Source of the DNA: Haloplanus litoreus
GTDB lineage: Archaea > Halobacteriota > Halobacteria > Halobacteriales > Haloferacaceae
Assembly: GCF_042677945.1 (NCBI RefSeq)
Contig: NZ_JBHUDN010000012.1
Length of the DNA: 64,000 nt
Direction: 5' to 3' (one strand)
The notes under the pieces were generated by a model, which saw nothing but the letters and a program-made list of their open reading frames with translations, had not been told where the DNA came from and searched no databases. The translations under genes and the position numbers were made by a program. This document shows, piece by piece, positions 1 through 8,520 of the stretch; within the stretch, counting starts at the first letter, position 1, and each line of letters starts with the position of its first letter.

Positions 1-159
1 CGAGACGACGTCCACCGCGGTGAGATGCTGGGCTTTCAGCCCCGGCGTCGGACGGGAACCCCGGATGTCTTCGATGCGAAACGGGATGTCGAAGACGGTG
101 GCGAGGCTCAGCGCGGTCCGGAGGAGCTGTCCACCGCCGTCGGCGCCGTCGATCGTCAT
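1..159 (-). CDS. rtcA: RNA 3'-terminal phosphate cyclase, N-terminal part (cut by window edge)
   Basis: The frame opens with ATG at 157-159 and runs off the left edge of the window, giving 53 residues. The visible N-terminus has the RtcA hallmark: a GGGQLLRTAL stretch from about residue 8, an RIEDIRGSRP-like segment, and PGLKAQHLTAV where the family has PGL-x-x-QH. RtcA converts RNA 3'-phosphate to a 2',3'-cyclic phosphate using ATP through an enzyme-AMP intermediate. The catalytic His and the inserted domain lie outside the window. It is the last gene of a leftward run. Identification rests on the N-terminal signature only. Confidence 0.82.
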   Translation of the reverse strand, partial: MTIDGADGGGQLLRTALSLATVFDIPFRIEDIRGSRPTPGLKAQHLTAVDVVS

Positions 160-307
160 CACGGTTTCTGACTCCGTCCCTCCCGGTTCGTGACCCGGGC
201 ACCTGTAAGTGGAGGTCGAATCGTCGAGTCCCGGCATCGGGCGTGGTCGGGGAGCGATCCGACCGCGGTCCCAGATCCGGGCGGCGTGTGAGCGACCACG
301 CCGGACG

Positions 308-934
308 CTACGGCGTCCGCCGTTCGTCCCGGAACCGCGCGCCGAGGGTGAAGACGCCGAGGACGATAACGAGCAACTGGAACCCCGACCGGACGACCGG
401 GAAGATCCGCTCGACGTTCTCCGGCTCCGCCCCCGGCGACGGATCGACGCCCGTCCAGTAGTGGGTGTTCTCGGTCGTCCGCTTGGGGTCGGCCGTCAGG
501 TCGACGAACGTCTGGACGACCCCGCGCTGGTTCGACAGCAGGAGTTCCCCGTCGACGGTCAGGAACCGGTCGTAGAGCGGGTAGAAGGCGTTCACGCCGT
601 TGGTCATCAGATCGGGAAGGATGCCGCCGACGAGCAACGCCGCGAGGGCAACCCACGCCACCCTGACCCCGCGATCCCCCCAGCGGTCGTGGAGTCGCGA
701 CCGTCCGCGGAGCCGAGTGTCGTAGGTGAGGGCCACCCCCGTGACTGCGGGCAGTACGAGCGTGTGCAACAGCGCCCGGTGGGCGCCCTGCACGGCTAGC
801 CCGACGAACGTGTCCAGATCCGGCACTGCGGTGGCGGCGAGGACGACGGCGACGGCTCGCCGGTCGAACTCGTCGCCCAACAGCGCGGCGGCGACGGTGC
901 CGCCGATAGCGAGATGGACGACCGTCGAGGGCAT
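308..934 (-). CDS. Membrane-bound metal-dependent hydrolase (YdjM/DUF457-like)
   Basis: This is a 208-residue membrane protein. The chosen start is ATG at 932-934 because the conserved segment begins MPSTVVHLAIGG; a start 21 nt upstream is possible. The family pattern is visible: His7, a PDLD motif at residues 38-41, and HRALLHT at 52-58, the usual His/Asp ligands of YdjM-type hydrolases. Hydrophobic spans lie near residues 8-20, 28-38, 60-75, 95-115 and at the C-terminus. Physiological substrates of this family are unknown. It lies downstream of the hydratase gene on the same strand and 148 bp before rtcA. Confidence 0.7.
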   Translation of the reverse strand: MPSTVVHLAIGGTVAAALLGDEFDRRAVAVVLAATAVPDLDTFVGLAVQGAHRALLHTLVLPAVTGVALTYDTRLRGRSRLHDRWGDRGVRVAWVALAALLVGGILPDLMTNGVNAFYPLYDRFLTVDGELLLSNQRGVVQTFVDLTADPKRTTENTHYWTGVDPSPGAEPENVERIFPVVRSGFQLLVIVLGVFTLGARFRDERRTP

Positions 935-976
935 AGGTAGCCCCTCGCCCCTCACCGGCTTGAATCTCTCGCCCGG

Positions 977-1750
977 TTACGGCCGCGAGACGGTCACGCT
1001 CCCGAGCGATGCGAACCGTGCCTCGACGGTGTCACCCGGTTCGAGGGGGACGAGCGGCGTGAGCGACCCCGTGGAGACGAGGTCACCCGCTGCCAGTCGC
1101 TCGCCACGCTCGGCGAGCGCCTCGGCCAGCCACGCGACGACCCGTGACGGCCCGCCGAGGACGTCGGCGCCGACGCCCGTCGCCACGCGCTCCCCGTTCC
1201 GCCGGACTTCGACGCCTTCGAGCGTCAGGTCGACCGCCGACGCGTCGGCAATTCGGTCGCCGTGGACCACCCGCGCCGCGAGGGCGTTGTCGGCGACGGC
1301 GCTCCCGGCGTCGAGTTCCCAGCCACGAATCCGCGAGTCGACCACCTCGACGACGGGGACCACCGCCCCCGTCGCCGCGAGGGCGTCGACGGGTGTCACC
1401 GGCGGGTCGAGCGGGGCGTCGAGTCGGACGGCGAGTTCCGGTTCGACCTTCGGGTCGATCAGATCGTCGTCCAGTCGCCCCTCCGACCGGACCGTGTTCG
1501 CGAGGACGCGTCCGTAGGCGGGTTCCTCGACGCCGAGTTCCTCCCGAATCGCCGCCGACGTGAAGCCCACCTTGTAGCCGACCGGTGGTCCCTCGGCGTC
1601 GCGGCGGTCGATCAACGCCTCCTGAATCGCGTAGCCGTCGGCGACCGTCAGCGATTCGGGGAGCGGGTCGATTCCTTCGCCAGTCCGGTAGGCTTCGTAC
1701 AGCCGGTCCCCGAGTCGGGTGACCGTCGCGGCGTCGATAGTCCGTGGCAT
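977..1750 (-). CDS. 2-keto-4-pentenoate hydratase / 2-oxo-hepta-3-ene-dioate hydratase family protein
   Basis: This 257-residue protein has the MhpD/HpaH fold signature. GYKVGFTS lies near residues 58-65. An EPE pair (Glu103, Glu105) and Glu135 in PVVEVVDSR match the Glu triad that binds the divalent metal in this family. Members hydrate 2-hydroxypenta-2,4-dienoate-type products of meta-cleavage, or decarboxylate oxalocrotonate. No other meta-cleavage genes are adjacent, although a two-domain VOC protein is encoded at 9504-10304, so the substrate is open. It ends 42 bp before the membrane hydrolase and is probably cotranscribed with it. Confidence 0.8.
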   Translation of the reverse strand: MPRTIDAATVTRLGDRLYEAYRTGEGIDPLPESLTVADGYAIQEALIDRRDAEGPPVGYKVGFTSAAIREELGVEEPAYGRVLANTVRSEGRLDDDLIDPKVEPELAVRLDAPLDPPVTPVDALAATGAVVPVVEVVDSRIRGWELDAGSAVADNALAARVVHGDRIADASAVDLTLEGVEVRRNGERVATGVGADVLGGPSRVVAWLAEALAERGERLAAGDLVSTGSLTPLVPLEPGDTVEARFASLGSVTVSRP

Positions 1751-1880
1751 CGACCCACCCTGCGCGCCGGACGGGCAAAGCTTCGGGGGCGGAGTACGGT
1801 GGTTCGTCCTTTCGGTAGCCTTTTGCGCTCACCGCCCGGATTCCGGGTATGGTTTGGTCCCTCGGAGAGTGGGGCGACCG

Positions 1881-2588
1881 ATGAGCGACGACCCACGTGA
1901 CGACCTCGCCAGACGGATCGCCGGCGAGATCACGCTCAGCTCGAATCCCGGCGCCACGCTCCGGAAGTGGCGTACGGACTTCGACGTCTCACAGACGGAG
2001 CTCGCGGAACGGCTGGACGTCTCCTCGTCGGTCATCTCCGACTACGAGAGCGGTCGGCGGGAGAGCCCCGGCATCGGCGTCGTCAGCCGAATCGTCCGCG
2101 CGTTGCTCGACATCGACGAGTCCCGCGGCGGCGGCCGCATCCGCCAGTACGCCCGCGTCATCTCCGCGGGCTTCGAGAGCGATATCGTCCACGACCTTCG
2201 GGAGTACCCCACCTCGATCCCACTGGAGCGGTTCTACGAGGCGATGGAGGCGACCGAGGTGATCCCCGGCGACCACGACCACGTCAGCGGGCACACGGTC
2301 ATCAACAGCATCGAAGCGATCACCCGTCTCCCGAGCGAGGAGTTCTACCGGCTGTACGGCCAGAGCACGAACCGCGCGCTCGTCTTCACCGACGTGACCC
2401 GTGGGGAATCGCCGCTCGTGGCCCTCCGTGTCGTGAATCCGACGCCGAACGCCGTCGTCCTGCACGGGCTGGAGGCGGAGGATCTCTGGGAACACGCGAC
2501 GGAACTCGCGAAAATCGACGGATTCGCCCTCGCCGTCTCGAACTGCGACCTCGATTCGGCGCTCGCCAAGATCCGCGAACTGCCCTAG
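1881..2588 (+). CDS. HTH transcriptional regulator (COG1709-like)
   Basis: This is a 235-residue protein starting at ATG 1881; the frame is open upstream, but conserved sequence begins MSDDPRDDLARRIAGEI. Residues 30-75 form a Cro/C1-type helix-turn-helix (FDVSQTELAERLDVSSSVIS, then DYESGRRESPG). The rest (from about residue 90) is a sensor/oligomerisation region with a PSEEFYRLYGQSTNRALVF segment. It is convergent with the HMG-CoA synthase gene and the two share the bases CTAG at their stop codons. That arrangement hints at a link to isoprenoid metabolism, but the sequence does not prove regulation. Confidence 0.75.
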   Translation: MSDDPRDDLARRIAGEITLSSNPGATLRKWRTDFDVSQTELAERLDVSSSVISDYESGRRESPGIGVVSRIVRALLDIDESRGGGRIRQYARVISAGFESDIVHDLREYPTSIPLERFYEAMEATEVIPGDHDHVSGHTVINSIEAITRLPSEEFYRLYGQSTNRALVFTDVTRGESPLVALRVVNPTPNAVVLHGLEAEDLWEHATELAKIDGFALAVSNCDLDSALAKIRELP

Positions 2589-3922
2589 TCGACGTACTCG
2601 TACTTTCGCTCGTTCATCCGGCCCCAGCCCGTGAAGACGAACTCGCCGCTCGGGACGGTGAACTCCTCTAACTCCCGCTCTTTCTCGTGGTTGTGGGCGT
2701 CGTGGACGCGGCCGTACTCCTCGAAGCTCAGGTCGTAGCGTCGGGAGAGCTGTTCGTCGATGTCGAAGGCTTCGACCTCCTCGCGCCAGCCGTCGACGAC
2801 CGTCTCGGAGTGAATCTCCGCTTGTGCGCCGGAGCCGTAGGAGCCGAGGAGCAGTTTCTCGCCCGAGAGTGCCCGTCCCGTCTCGGCGGCGGTCTTGAGC
2901 GCGCTCGCGCGGGCGACGTGGATCGAACCGGTGTACCAGTTACCGACCTGTCGGGAGAGCGTGAGCGTCGGGTCGATGGCCCGTGCGTACCAGGTGTCGT
3001 AGGTGTCCGTCTCTTTCAGCGCGTCCATGTACTCCCGGATGGCGTCCTCGTAGGCGTCCCAGTCCTCGAAGTCGGCTTCGCGGGGCTGCCGACCGATTTC
3101 GTCGGCGAGTCCGTCCTCGATTTCCGTATCGCGGGTCATGTGCCGGAAGCCGAGCAGTGCGGCCTTCCGCACCATCCCCGGGAACGGCGTGTGGAAGGGA
3201 ATGTACGCGTAGTCGTCGGGGTGGGTGCGGCCGGCGACGGACTCGAAGTCCTCCAGTGCCTCGCGCATCCGCGCCAGATACACCTGCACCGACCGCTTGC
3301 CGTCCACGCTCGGGAACTGCTGGTTGGGCTTCAGGAAGTCCGTCTCGTCGGCGCTGCCGTAACCCTGGTCGGTCGAGAGTTCGACCACGCTCGGGTCCTC
3401 GTCGACGAGCATCGCGACGGCGCCCGCGCCCTGGGTGGCCTCGCCCGGGTCGCCGCGGGCGTAGAGCGCGGTGTCGGTGGCGATGACCAGCGCCGCGCGG
3501 CCCCGGTTTCGTCCGGCCTTGATCCAGTTGTACGCGTCGTCGATGCTCTGGGTGCCGGCCACGCACGCGAACTTGCGTTCGCCCTTGTTCGCGTGGTGGA
3601 AGTCACCGTCGTAGACGTCCTCCAGACACCCCGCGATGTACGTCGAGACGGGTTTGGAGTTGTCGAACGCGCTCTCGGTCGCCACGTCGATGCGGCCGAT
3701 GTCGTCCGGCTCCAGTCCCGTCCGGTCCATCAGCCGCTTGGCGGCGTTCGCCCCCATCGTGACGATGTCCTCGTAGGTGTCCGGGAACGACGAGACTTCG
3801 AGTCCCAGCCCCTTCGTGTACTTCTCCGGGTTCTCGTCTTTGGCCGGGGCGAACGTCTCGGCCAGGTCGAGCGCGAGCTTCCCCGTCCAGATTTCGATTG
3901 CGTCGATGCCGACGGCTGTCAT
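2585..3922 (-). CDS. hmgS: Hydroxymethylglutaryl-CoA synthase
   Basis: This 445-residue enzyme condenses acetyl-CoA with acetoacetyl-CoA to HMG-CoA, the step before HMG-CoA reductase in the mevalonate route to archaeal ether lipids, carotenoids and quinones. The acyl-accepting Cys is in KFACVAGTQ (Cys120), a general-base Glu is in the ATESAFD segment (Glu82), and the conserved His is in IPFHTPFPGM (His244). Length agrees with haloarchaeal enzymes. The start is ATG 3920-3922, preceded by a GGAGGGT Shine-Dalgarno-like sequence and a TATA box at 3944-3950. Its stop codon overlaps that of the convergent HTH gene. Confidence 0.95.
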   Translation of the reverse strand: MTAVGIDAIEIWTGKLALDLAETFAPAKDENPEKYTKGLGLEVSSFPDTYEDIVTMGANAAKRLMDRTGLEPDDIGRIDVATESAFDNSKPVSTYIAGCLEDVYDGDFHHANKGERKFACVAGTQSIDDAYNWIKAGRNRGRAALVIATDTALYARGDPGEATQGAGAVAMLVDEDPSVVELSTDQGYGSADETDFLKPNQQFPSVDGKRSVQVYLARMREALEDFESVAGRTHPDDYAYIPFHTPFPGMVRKAALLGFRHMTRDTEIEDGLADEIGRQPREADFEDWDAYEDAIREYMDALKETDTYDTWYARAIDPTLTLSRQVGNWYTGSIHVARASALKTAAETGRALSGEKLLLGSYGSGAQAEIHSETVVDGWREEVEAFDIDEQLSRRYDLSFEEYGRVHDAHNHEKERELEEFTVPSGEFVFTGWGRMNERKYEYVD

Positions 3923-3943
3923 ACCCTCCGGTTGCGGGAGCCG

Positions 3944-3950
3944 CTATATG
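3944..3950 (-). promoter_or_regulatory. TATA box of HMG-CoA synthase gene
   Basis: CATATAG on the minus strand, centred 25 bp before the start codon, suits a very short or absent leader. Confidence 0.55.
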
Positions 3951-4038
3951 GGTTTGTCGATGCTGGATACGTCGAACGTCGAATACACGATTCGGGGCGA
4001 GTGCCGCCTCGAACGGGCCATCGTGACCGGAGTCACCC

Positions 4039-4308
4039 TCACAGCCCACCCTGTCCGCCGCGGAATCCGACCGACAGGTCGACGTCCGAGGGCAGGAGAG
4101 TGCCGGCCGCACGTTTGCGGACGACCAGCCCCGTGAGGCCGGCGCTCAGGGCGAGGCCGAAGGCCACCATCGCGGCAACGACGCGGGGGCCCGTCGGGCC
4201 GGCCAGCAGGACCCAGCCGACGAGGCCGACACCACAGAGCGCGGCGAGGGCGCTGACGGCGAGAAACAGGAGGCCGAGGAGAGCGGTGAGGTGGGTGCGA
4301 AGTCCCAT
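4039..4308 (-). CDS. Small membrane protein, function unknown
   Basis: This 89-residue protein has two predicted membrane helices (about residues 7-35 and 42-64) joined by a short GPTGPR turn and followed by a charged tail. No family is recognised. It is encoded downstream of the pilin-like gene on the same strand with a 45-bp gap, and before HMG-CoA synthase in the leftward direction. Codon use matches its neighbours, so it is likely genuine. Confidence 0.55.
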   Translation of the reverse strand: MGLRTHLTALLGLLFLAVSALAALCGVGLVGWVLLAGPTGPRVVAAMVAFGLALSAGLTGLVVRKRAAGTLLPSDVDLSVGFRGGQGGL

Positions 4309-4353
4309 GGTTCCGGTGAGTTACGAAGCGCCGAGTGGCGTGTAATGAAGGGA

Positions 4354-5013
4354 TCAGTCGTCGTCCCAAGGCGGTCCATCGTTGTCGTCGTCCCAAGGCG
4401 GTCCATCGTCGTCGTTCTCGTCCTCGCCTTCGTCTTCACAGTCCTCTCCGTCCTCGTCGCACTCGTCCGTCGGTGGTTCGGTCGTCGGTGTCGACTCGGG
4501 CGTCGAGGGCGACGGCTCGAGTGTCGATTCGCTCTCGCCGGCGACCTCCCCCTCGCTGTCTACCGCTTCGATGTACCCTCCCGTGTCGGCGTTGACCGAC
4601 TCCCCGCTGGTCGGGGATCGCTCCACCCGGAACAGCACCGTATTCGATGGACGGTGGATCAGTCGAACGGTCACCACGCTGTCTGGGTCGTCGCTTCGAG
4701 CGACGCTCCAGATCTCTCCGGGATCGAACGACTCGGCGCCGCCGGAAAGGGTCCCGTCACCCCACGAGAGGGGCGTCTCGCTCCCGTTCACCCGCACTGA
4801 GAGCCGGAGGCTCTCGCTCGGGAGCGACCCGCCGCCCTGGTTGCTCAGGGTGATCCCGTCAGTCCGAACCTCGCCGGTGACGTCGACCCGTGGCGTGTCC
4901 GTCCCGTCCGTCATCGCTCCTACCGCGTATGCGCCCACGACGCCGACGGAGACCGTCACGAGACCGACCAGGAGGACGGCGCCGACGGCGTCGGACTGGG
5001 CACGGTCGGGCAT
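4354..5013 (-). CDS. Type IV pilin-like protein with acidic repeat tail
   Basis: This 219-residue protein starts MPDRAQSDAVGAVLLVG, the form of haloarchaeal pilin precursors: a short charged leader, then a roughly 20-residue hydrophobic segment that a prepilin peptidase would expose and that packs into a filament or anchors in the membrane. Residues 40-135 form a small beta-rich extracellular domain. The last 80 residues are a Ser/Thr/Pro/Glu linker and an Asp/Glu tail ending in two copies of DGPPWDDD. It follows the surface-protein gene at 5105-6823 by 90 bp, so the two may share a transcript. Whether it forms pili is inference. Confidence 0.65.
   Translation of the reverse strand: MPDRAQSDAVGAVLLVGLVTVSVGVVGAYAVGAMTDGTDTPRVDVTGEVRTDGITLSNQGGGSLPSESLRLSVRVNGSETPLSWGDGTLSGGAESFDPGEIWSVARSDDPDSVVTVRLIHRPSNTVLFRVERSPTSGESVNADTGGYIEAVDSEGEVAGESESTLEPSPSTPESTPTTEPPTDECDEDGEDCEDEGEDENDDDGPPWDDDNDGPPWDDD
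4357..4408. repeat. Two identical 25-bp tandem repeats in the pilin-like gene
   Basis: Bases 4357-4381 and 4384-4408 are identical (period 27 bp, nine codons). They encode the duplicated Asp-Gly-Pro-Pro-Trp-Asp-Asp-Asp tail. Identity at third codon positions indicates recent duplication or slippage. Confidence 0.9.
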
Positions 5014-5104
5014 GGGTTCGACGGAAGTGGGCTCCCTGGCGGTATGAGCGTATCGACCGCAGTAGTAATCATACTTCGAATGACGTGTAGTGGGGTCGCC
5101 CCGC

Positions 5105-6823
5105 TCATGCCGCTCGCAGTCGCTGGTAGCCGATTTCGATGAGGACGTAGTCGCCCCCCGAGGAGGCGGTCGTTTCGTATCTGAGATACAGGTTACCGTC
5201 GTTACTGATGTAGTCCGTTGCGTCCTGATTGAGCGTGAACGAATCCTCCGCGAGACCGGTGTTCGACCGAGTCTGGCTCTGGTCGAGGCTGAATCGGTCG
5301 AGCTCCCGGTTGTCGGCGTCGACGACGACGACGTCGACGCCGTCCGTGTTCCCGTTCTCGAAGAAGTACTGGAGTTCGAGGGTGTACGTGCTCGACGGCG
5401 CCACGCCCCGGGTCACCGTCCCGACATCGAACTGGAACTCCAGGCCGGGGTTCCGATACTCGGTCTCTAGCGTCGCCGTCTGACTGTCCGGGCTCTGCAT
5501 ATTCGTGAAGTCCGTCAGATAGCCACGCGCCTCGCCTCGGGGCGGGATCGATCCGTCGCCGCCGTTCCGGTCGTTGAACGCGTCCGGGTAGTACGGCGAG
5601 CCGGCCGGCGGCGTCGAATTGCCGGTGTCCGTGCCACTCCCCAGCGGCACCACCGTCACGTTGATTTGCACCGACTCGGGCTCCTCGCCGCTGAAGTCCG
5701 GGCGACTGACCGGCGTCTCGAAGGTGAAGTTGATTCCGTCCGTCACGCTCCTGTCGGCGAGTGAGTCCGGCGCGCTGTACTCGTAGATCACCTGTCCTTG
5801 CCCGTCCGAGACGGCCGTGGTCGGCCGTACCGATCCGTCGCCGTCGACGGCCGCCTCGACCGGCACACCCGAGACGGGGTTGTTGTAGCCGTCCCGGACT
5901 TCCAAGACGATCCGGCGGGTGCCGCCTGCGGTGACGCTGTCGGCGCCGTCGACGACCGTCAGGTACCGCTCGCTCGTGTCGGTGACGTCGGTACCGACTC
6001 CGACCTTCGCCATCCGCAGGCGGTAGGTCCGGTTCGGCACGAGGTCGACGGTCAACGTGCCGCCGCTCACCGTCACGCCGCTTTCGTTGCCGTCGATCCG
6101 CCCACCGTTCGACTCGTACTGGTCCGCCAGTAGGCGCTCCCACTCGTCTTCCGAGAGGTCCGTCCCGACTTCGATAGCGATGTCGCTACCGTTGACCGCG
6201 ACGGTCCGGTCGCTCGCGCTGACGGGGGTAGGACTGACCGACACCGCCTGGGTCCCGCTCCGGCCCAGCGAGCCGTTCAGCGCGACGACGTAGAGTCGGT
6301 TCCCGTTGAGGAGCCGCTGGTCGGTCACCGCCCGGCTTCCGCCGTCGAACTCGTTGTAGAGGACCGTGTCGTCGTAGACGGTCCGTGGCGCGTTCTGGTA
6401 GAGGCTGTAGTCGGGGGTGTACGTCAGCCGCTGGCTCGCGTACGAGTGGTTCGTCCCGTTCCAGTAGTCGGCCGTCTCGTCGTTGACCGCGGTGGCGTTG
6501 ACGAGCGTCACCTCTCCGCCCGAGTCGGTCGCGAGGCGGCCGCTGGACGGTGGCGGGTTCACCGCGACGATCCGGGTCGGGTAGCGTGTGCCAAGTGGCA
6601 CCGTCGTCGGGCTGGGGCGCTCGGCCGCCGCCGTCCGCAGGATGCCGTTACGTACGTCCTGTAGACTCCCCCGTACCTGCTGATTGTGGTCGAACTCCAC
6701 CTCTTCGTTCTGGTCGGGGACGACCGTCGACTGGTAGAGCGCCAATCCGATGACGAGAAATCCAAGCAGAAGAATCGCACCGACCTGGAGGGCGGCGGCT
6801 CGTCGGTCGTCCCGGAGTCGCAT
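5105..6823 (-). CDS. Membrane-anchored extracellular protein with Ig-like domain
   Basis: This 572-residue protein has a charged N-terminus (MRLRDDRRAAALQ) and one hydrophobic segment at about residues 12-30, then a long extracellular part with many N-x-S/T sequons. Residues about 285-400 resemble a bacterial Ig-like (Big-1 type) domain: a VVDGADSVTAGGTRRIVLEVRD start and a YNNPVSGVPVEAAVDGDGS core. The C-terminus (about 430-572) is a beta-rich jelly-roll-like region. It lies upstream of the pilin-like gene on the same strand, and together they look like a cell-surface assembly. The exact family is not recognised. Confidence 0.65.
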   Translation of the reverse strand: MRLRDDRRAAALQVGAILLLGFLVIGLALYQSTVVPDQNEEVEFDHNQQVRGSLQDVRNGILRTAAAERPSPTTVPLGTRYPTRIVAVNPPPSSGRLATDSGGEVTLVNATAVNDETADYWNGTNHSYASQRLTYTPDYSLYQNAPRTVYDDTVLYNEFDGGSRAVTDQRLLNGNRLYVVALNGSLGRSGTQAVSVSPTPVSASDRTVAVNGSDIAIEVGTDLSEDEWERLLADQYESNGGRIDGNESGVTVSGGTLTVDLVPNRTYRLRMAKVGVGTDVTDTSERYLTVVDGADSVTAGGTRRIVLEVRDGYNNPVSGVPVEAAVDGDGSVRPTTAVSDGQGQVIYEYSAPDSLADRSVTDGINFTFETPVSRPDFSGEEPESVQINVTVVPLGSGTDTGNSTPPAGSPYYPDAFNDRNGGDGSIPPRGEARGYLTDFTNMQSPDSQTATLETEYRNPGLEFQFDVGTVTRGVAPSSTYTLELQYFFENGNTDGVDVVVVDADNRELDRFSLDQSQTRSNTGLAEDSFTLNQDATDYISNDGNLYLRYETTASSGGDYVLIEIGYQRLRAA

Positions 6824-6881
6824 AGCGAGGGTTCGCCACCGGCGTTCAAAAGGGTGCCGTCCCGATTATCACTCGTCGGTG

Positions 6882-7466
6882 TTACCCGTCGTCCTCTTCC
6901 TCGACGACTTCCGGATCGCTCATCGCGCTCTGGAGGCTGTCCAGTCCGTTGACCCACTCCGAGACCAGGCCGTACTCTAGGTCCTCGACGAGGGCGATGT
7001 CGAGTTCGTCGCCGTCGATGATGCGCGTTCCGGCCTGGACGAGGTAGCCGAGTGCGGCGTCCAGATCCTCGTTGGCCTCGGCGTCGGCCGCGGCGTGGAC
7101 GTACTCCTCGATGGTGCCGTCCTCGGCCGCGCCCGCGGCGATGTACTCCTCGGCGGCGTAGAAGACACAGACGAGGCTCGTCTGGACGCCGTCGACCAGC
7201 ATCCGCTTCTCCTCGTCTTCCAGGTCCACGTCGTCGAGGACGATGTCACGCACGTCGGTCAGTTCGTCGACGGCCGCCTCCTCGTCGAGGCGGCCGTCCT
7301 CGTAGGCGTTGACGATCTTCGCGACCGCGATTGCGGCGTCGTCCTGCAGGTTGAGCAGGAGTCGTGCCGAATCCTCGTTCTCGGGATCGAGGTCTTCCTC
7401 GGCTACCCGCCCGATCCAGTTTTGCCAGCGGTCTTCGGTGTAGAACGTGTCCTCCACGTCGGTCAT
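6882..7466 (-). CDS. DUF2150 family protein
   Basis: This is a 194-residue acidic, mostly helical haloarchaeal protein matching the DUF2150 pattern (DRWQNWIGRV near the N-terminus, LLLNLQDDAAIAVAKIV, LVCVFYAAEEYIA, EWVNGLDSLQSAMSDPEV near the end). The start is ATG 7464-7466, not the upstream in-frame ATG, because GGAGGT lies immediately before it. It is soluble, with no membrane segment. Function is unknown. Confidence 0.85.
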   Translation of the reverse strand: MTDVEDTFYTEDRWQNWIGRVAEEDLDPENEDSARLLLNLQDDAAIAVAKIVNAYEDGRLDEEAAVDELTDVRDIVLDDVDLEDEEKRMLVDGVQTSLVCVFYAAEEYIAAGAAEDGTIEEYVHAAADAEANEDLDAALGYLVQAGTRIIDGDELDIALVEDLEYGLVSEWVNGLDSLQSAMSDPEVVEEEDDG

Positions 7467-7586
7467 ACCTCCACCGAACGTTCGTGGACTCAAAGACCTT
7501 TCCGATACTCCCGGCCACGATTCGGTGAATCGGTCCGTCGGACGGTCGAAATTCGGCGGATCGGGGCCACTTGGACTCGGTTCCGA

Positions 7587-8447
7587 TTACGTTCCGTCGG
7601 TCAACGTCGCCTCGGTGTCGATCCCGTAGACCTGGGCCGGCGTCTCGACGTGGGCCAGTCGGACGGCATCGTCGTACCCCTCTTCACGGAGCATGCGCAC
7701 TCGCCGGGGGACCGTTTTCGGTCCCATCACCGCCCCCGGGCGGTCGGGGTCGTCGACGAAGTCCGTCTCCATCAGGAATGGATCGCCGCGTTCGGCTGCC
7801 TCGCGGAGCCACTCCTTGCGACACATCACGCTCGGCGTCGGCCCCGCGAGCGTCGGGCCGGCGTAGTGTTTCACGACGCGGTGGGCGGGCAGTCCCCGTT
7901 CCTCGGCCCACGACGCGACGTCGGCGAGGTCCTCGCTCGCCTCCGTATGCAGTTGCACGGCACAGTCCAGGTCCGCACCGAGGCCGAGTGCGTGCCGGAG
8001 GACGGCGTTCGAAGCGGCCCACACGGCGTCGGTGGTGTCGTAGTGCGGGCGCCCCGACTTGAGCGCGAGGGCGCGCCCGTCGCGGACGTACTCCGCGGCG
8101 ACGTCGAGTCCCGCCTGCATCAGGTCACGCGCCGCGTCCGGCGAGAACCCGCGGTCGTCGACGAGGCGAGAGATCAGGCCCGGGTGGACGCCGAGGACCG
8201 GCCACGCGCGCCCGGGGAGCAGGTCGCTGGCGTCAGCGACGACGTCCAACGTCCGCTCGAACACCGCACGGAAGTCCGCGCACGTCTCCACCTCGACGCC
8301 GAGATGCCAGGACGGCTTGTTCACCACTAGCAGGTGCGTGCCGCCGAGTCGACGGAAGTCGCGAACCGCCGAGAGCCCCCGTCCCGCGTCCGGGTCGAGG
8401 TGGAGGTGGTCGTCGAGCACCGGCGTGTCGAGATCCGGTTCTGTCAC
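7587..8447 (-). CDS. TatD-related metal-dependent hydrolase (COG1099-like)
   Basis: This is a 286-residue TIM-barrel amidohydrolase. The N-terminus has the HxH metal motif in DDHLHLD (His14, His16). Later ligands are in ALKSGRPHYD, the His of AVQLHTEAS, and the Asp of METDFVDDP. I chose a GTG start at 8445-8447: homology begins TEPDLDTPVLDDHLHL and the open frame upstream is Arg/Pro-rich shadow sequence. Relatives are presumed nucleases or phosphoesterases; the substrate of this archaeal branch is unknown. It shares orientation with the NYN gene 73 bp upstream. Confidence 0.78.
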   Translation of the reverse strand: MTEPDLDTPVLDDHLHLDPDAGRGLSAVRDFRRLGGTHLLVVNKPSWHLGVEVETCADFRAVFERTLDVVADASDLLPGRAWPVLGVHPGLISRLVDDRGFSPDAARDLMQAGLDVAAEYVRDGRALALKSGRPHYDTTDAVWAASNAVLRHALGLGADLDCAVQLHTEASEDLADVASWAEERGLPAHRVVKHYAGPTLAGPTPSVMCRKEWLREAAERGDPFLMETDFVDDPDRPGAVMGPKTVPRRVRMLREEGYDDAVRLAHVETPAQVYGIDTEATLTDGT

Positions 8448-8520
8448 GGTCGGCCGTCGGGGCCGGGGCGGCAAAATTCGGTCGGTTCGCCGGGCGTCCC
8501 CTCCCTGCCGACGATTCCTC

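Noticed and set aside
2687..4345. 552-codon plus-strand open frame antisense to HMG-CoA synthase
   Set aside because: High-GC haloarchaeal genes routinely leave long antisense frames open. Its protein is Val/Arg/Gly-rich without any motif, while the minus strand encodes a complete HMG-CoA synthase.
7095..8330. 411-codon plus-strand frame across DUF2150 and the TatD-type gene
   Set aside because: It spans two well-supported minus-strand genes and their intergenic gap and has no recognisable domain.
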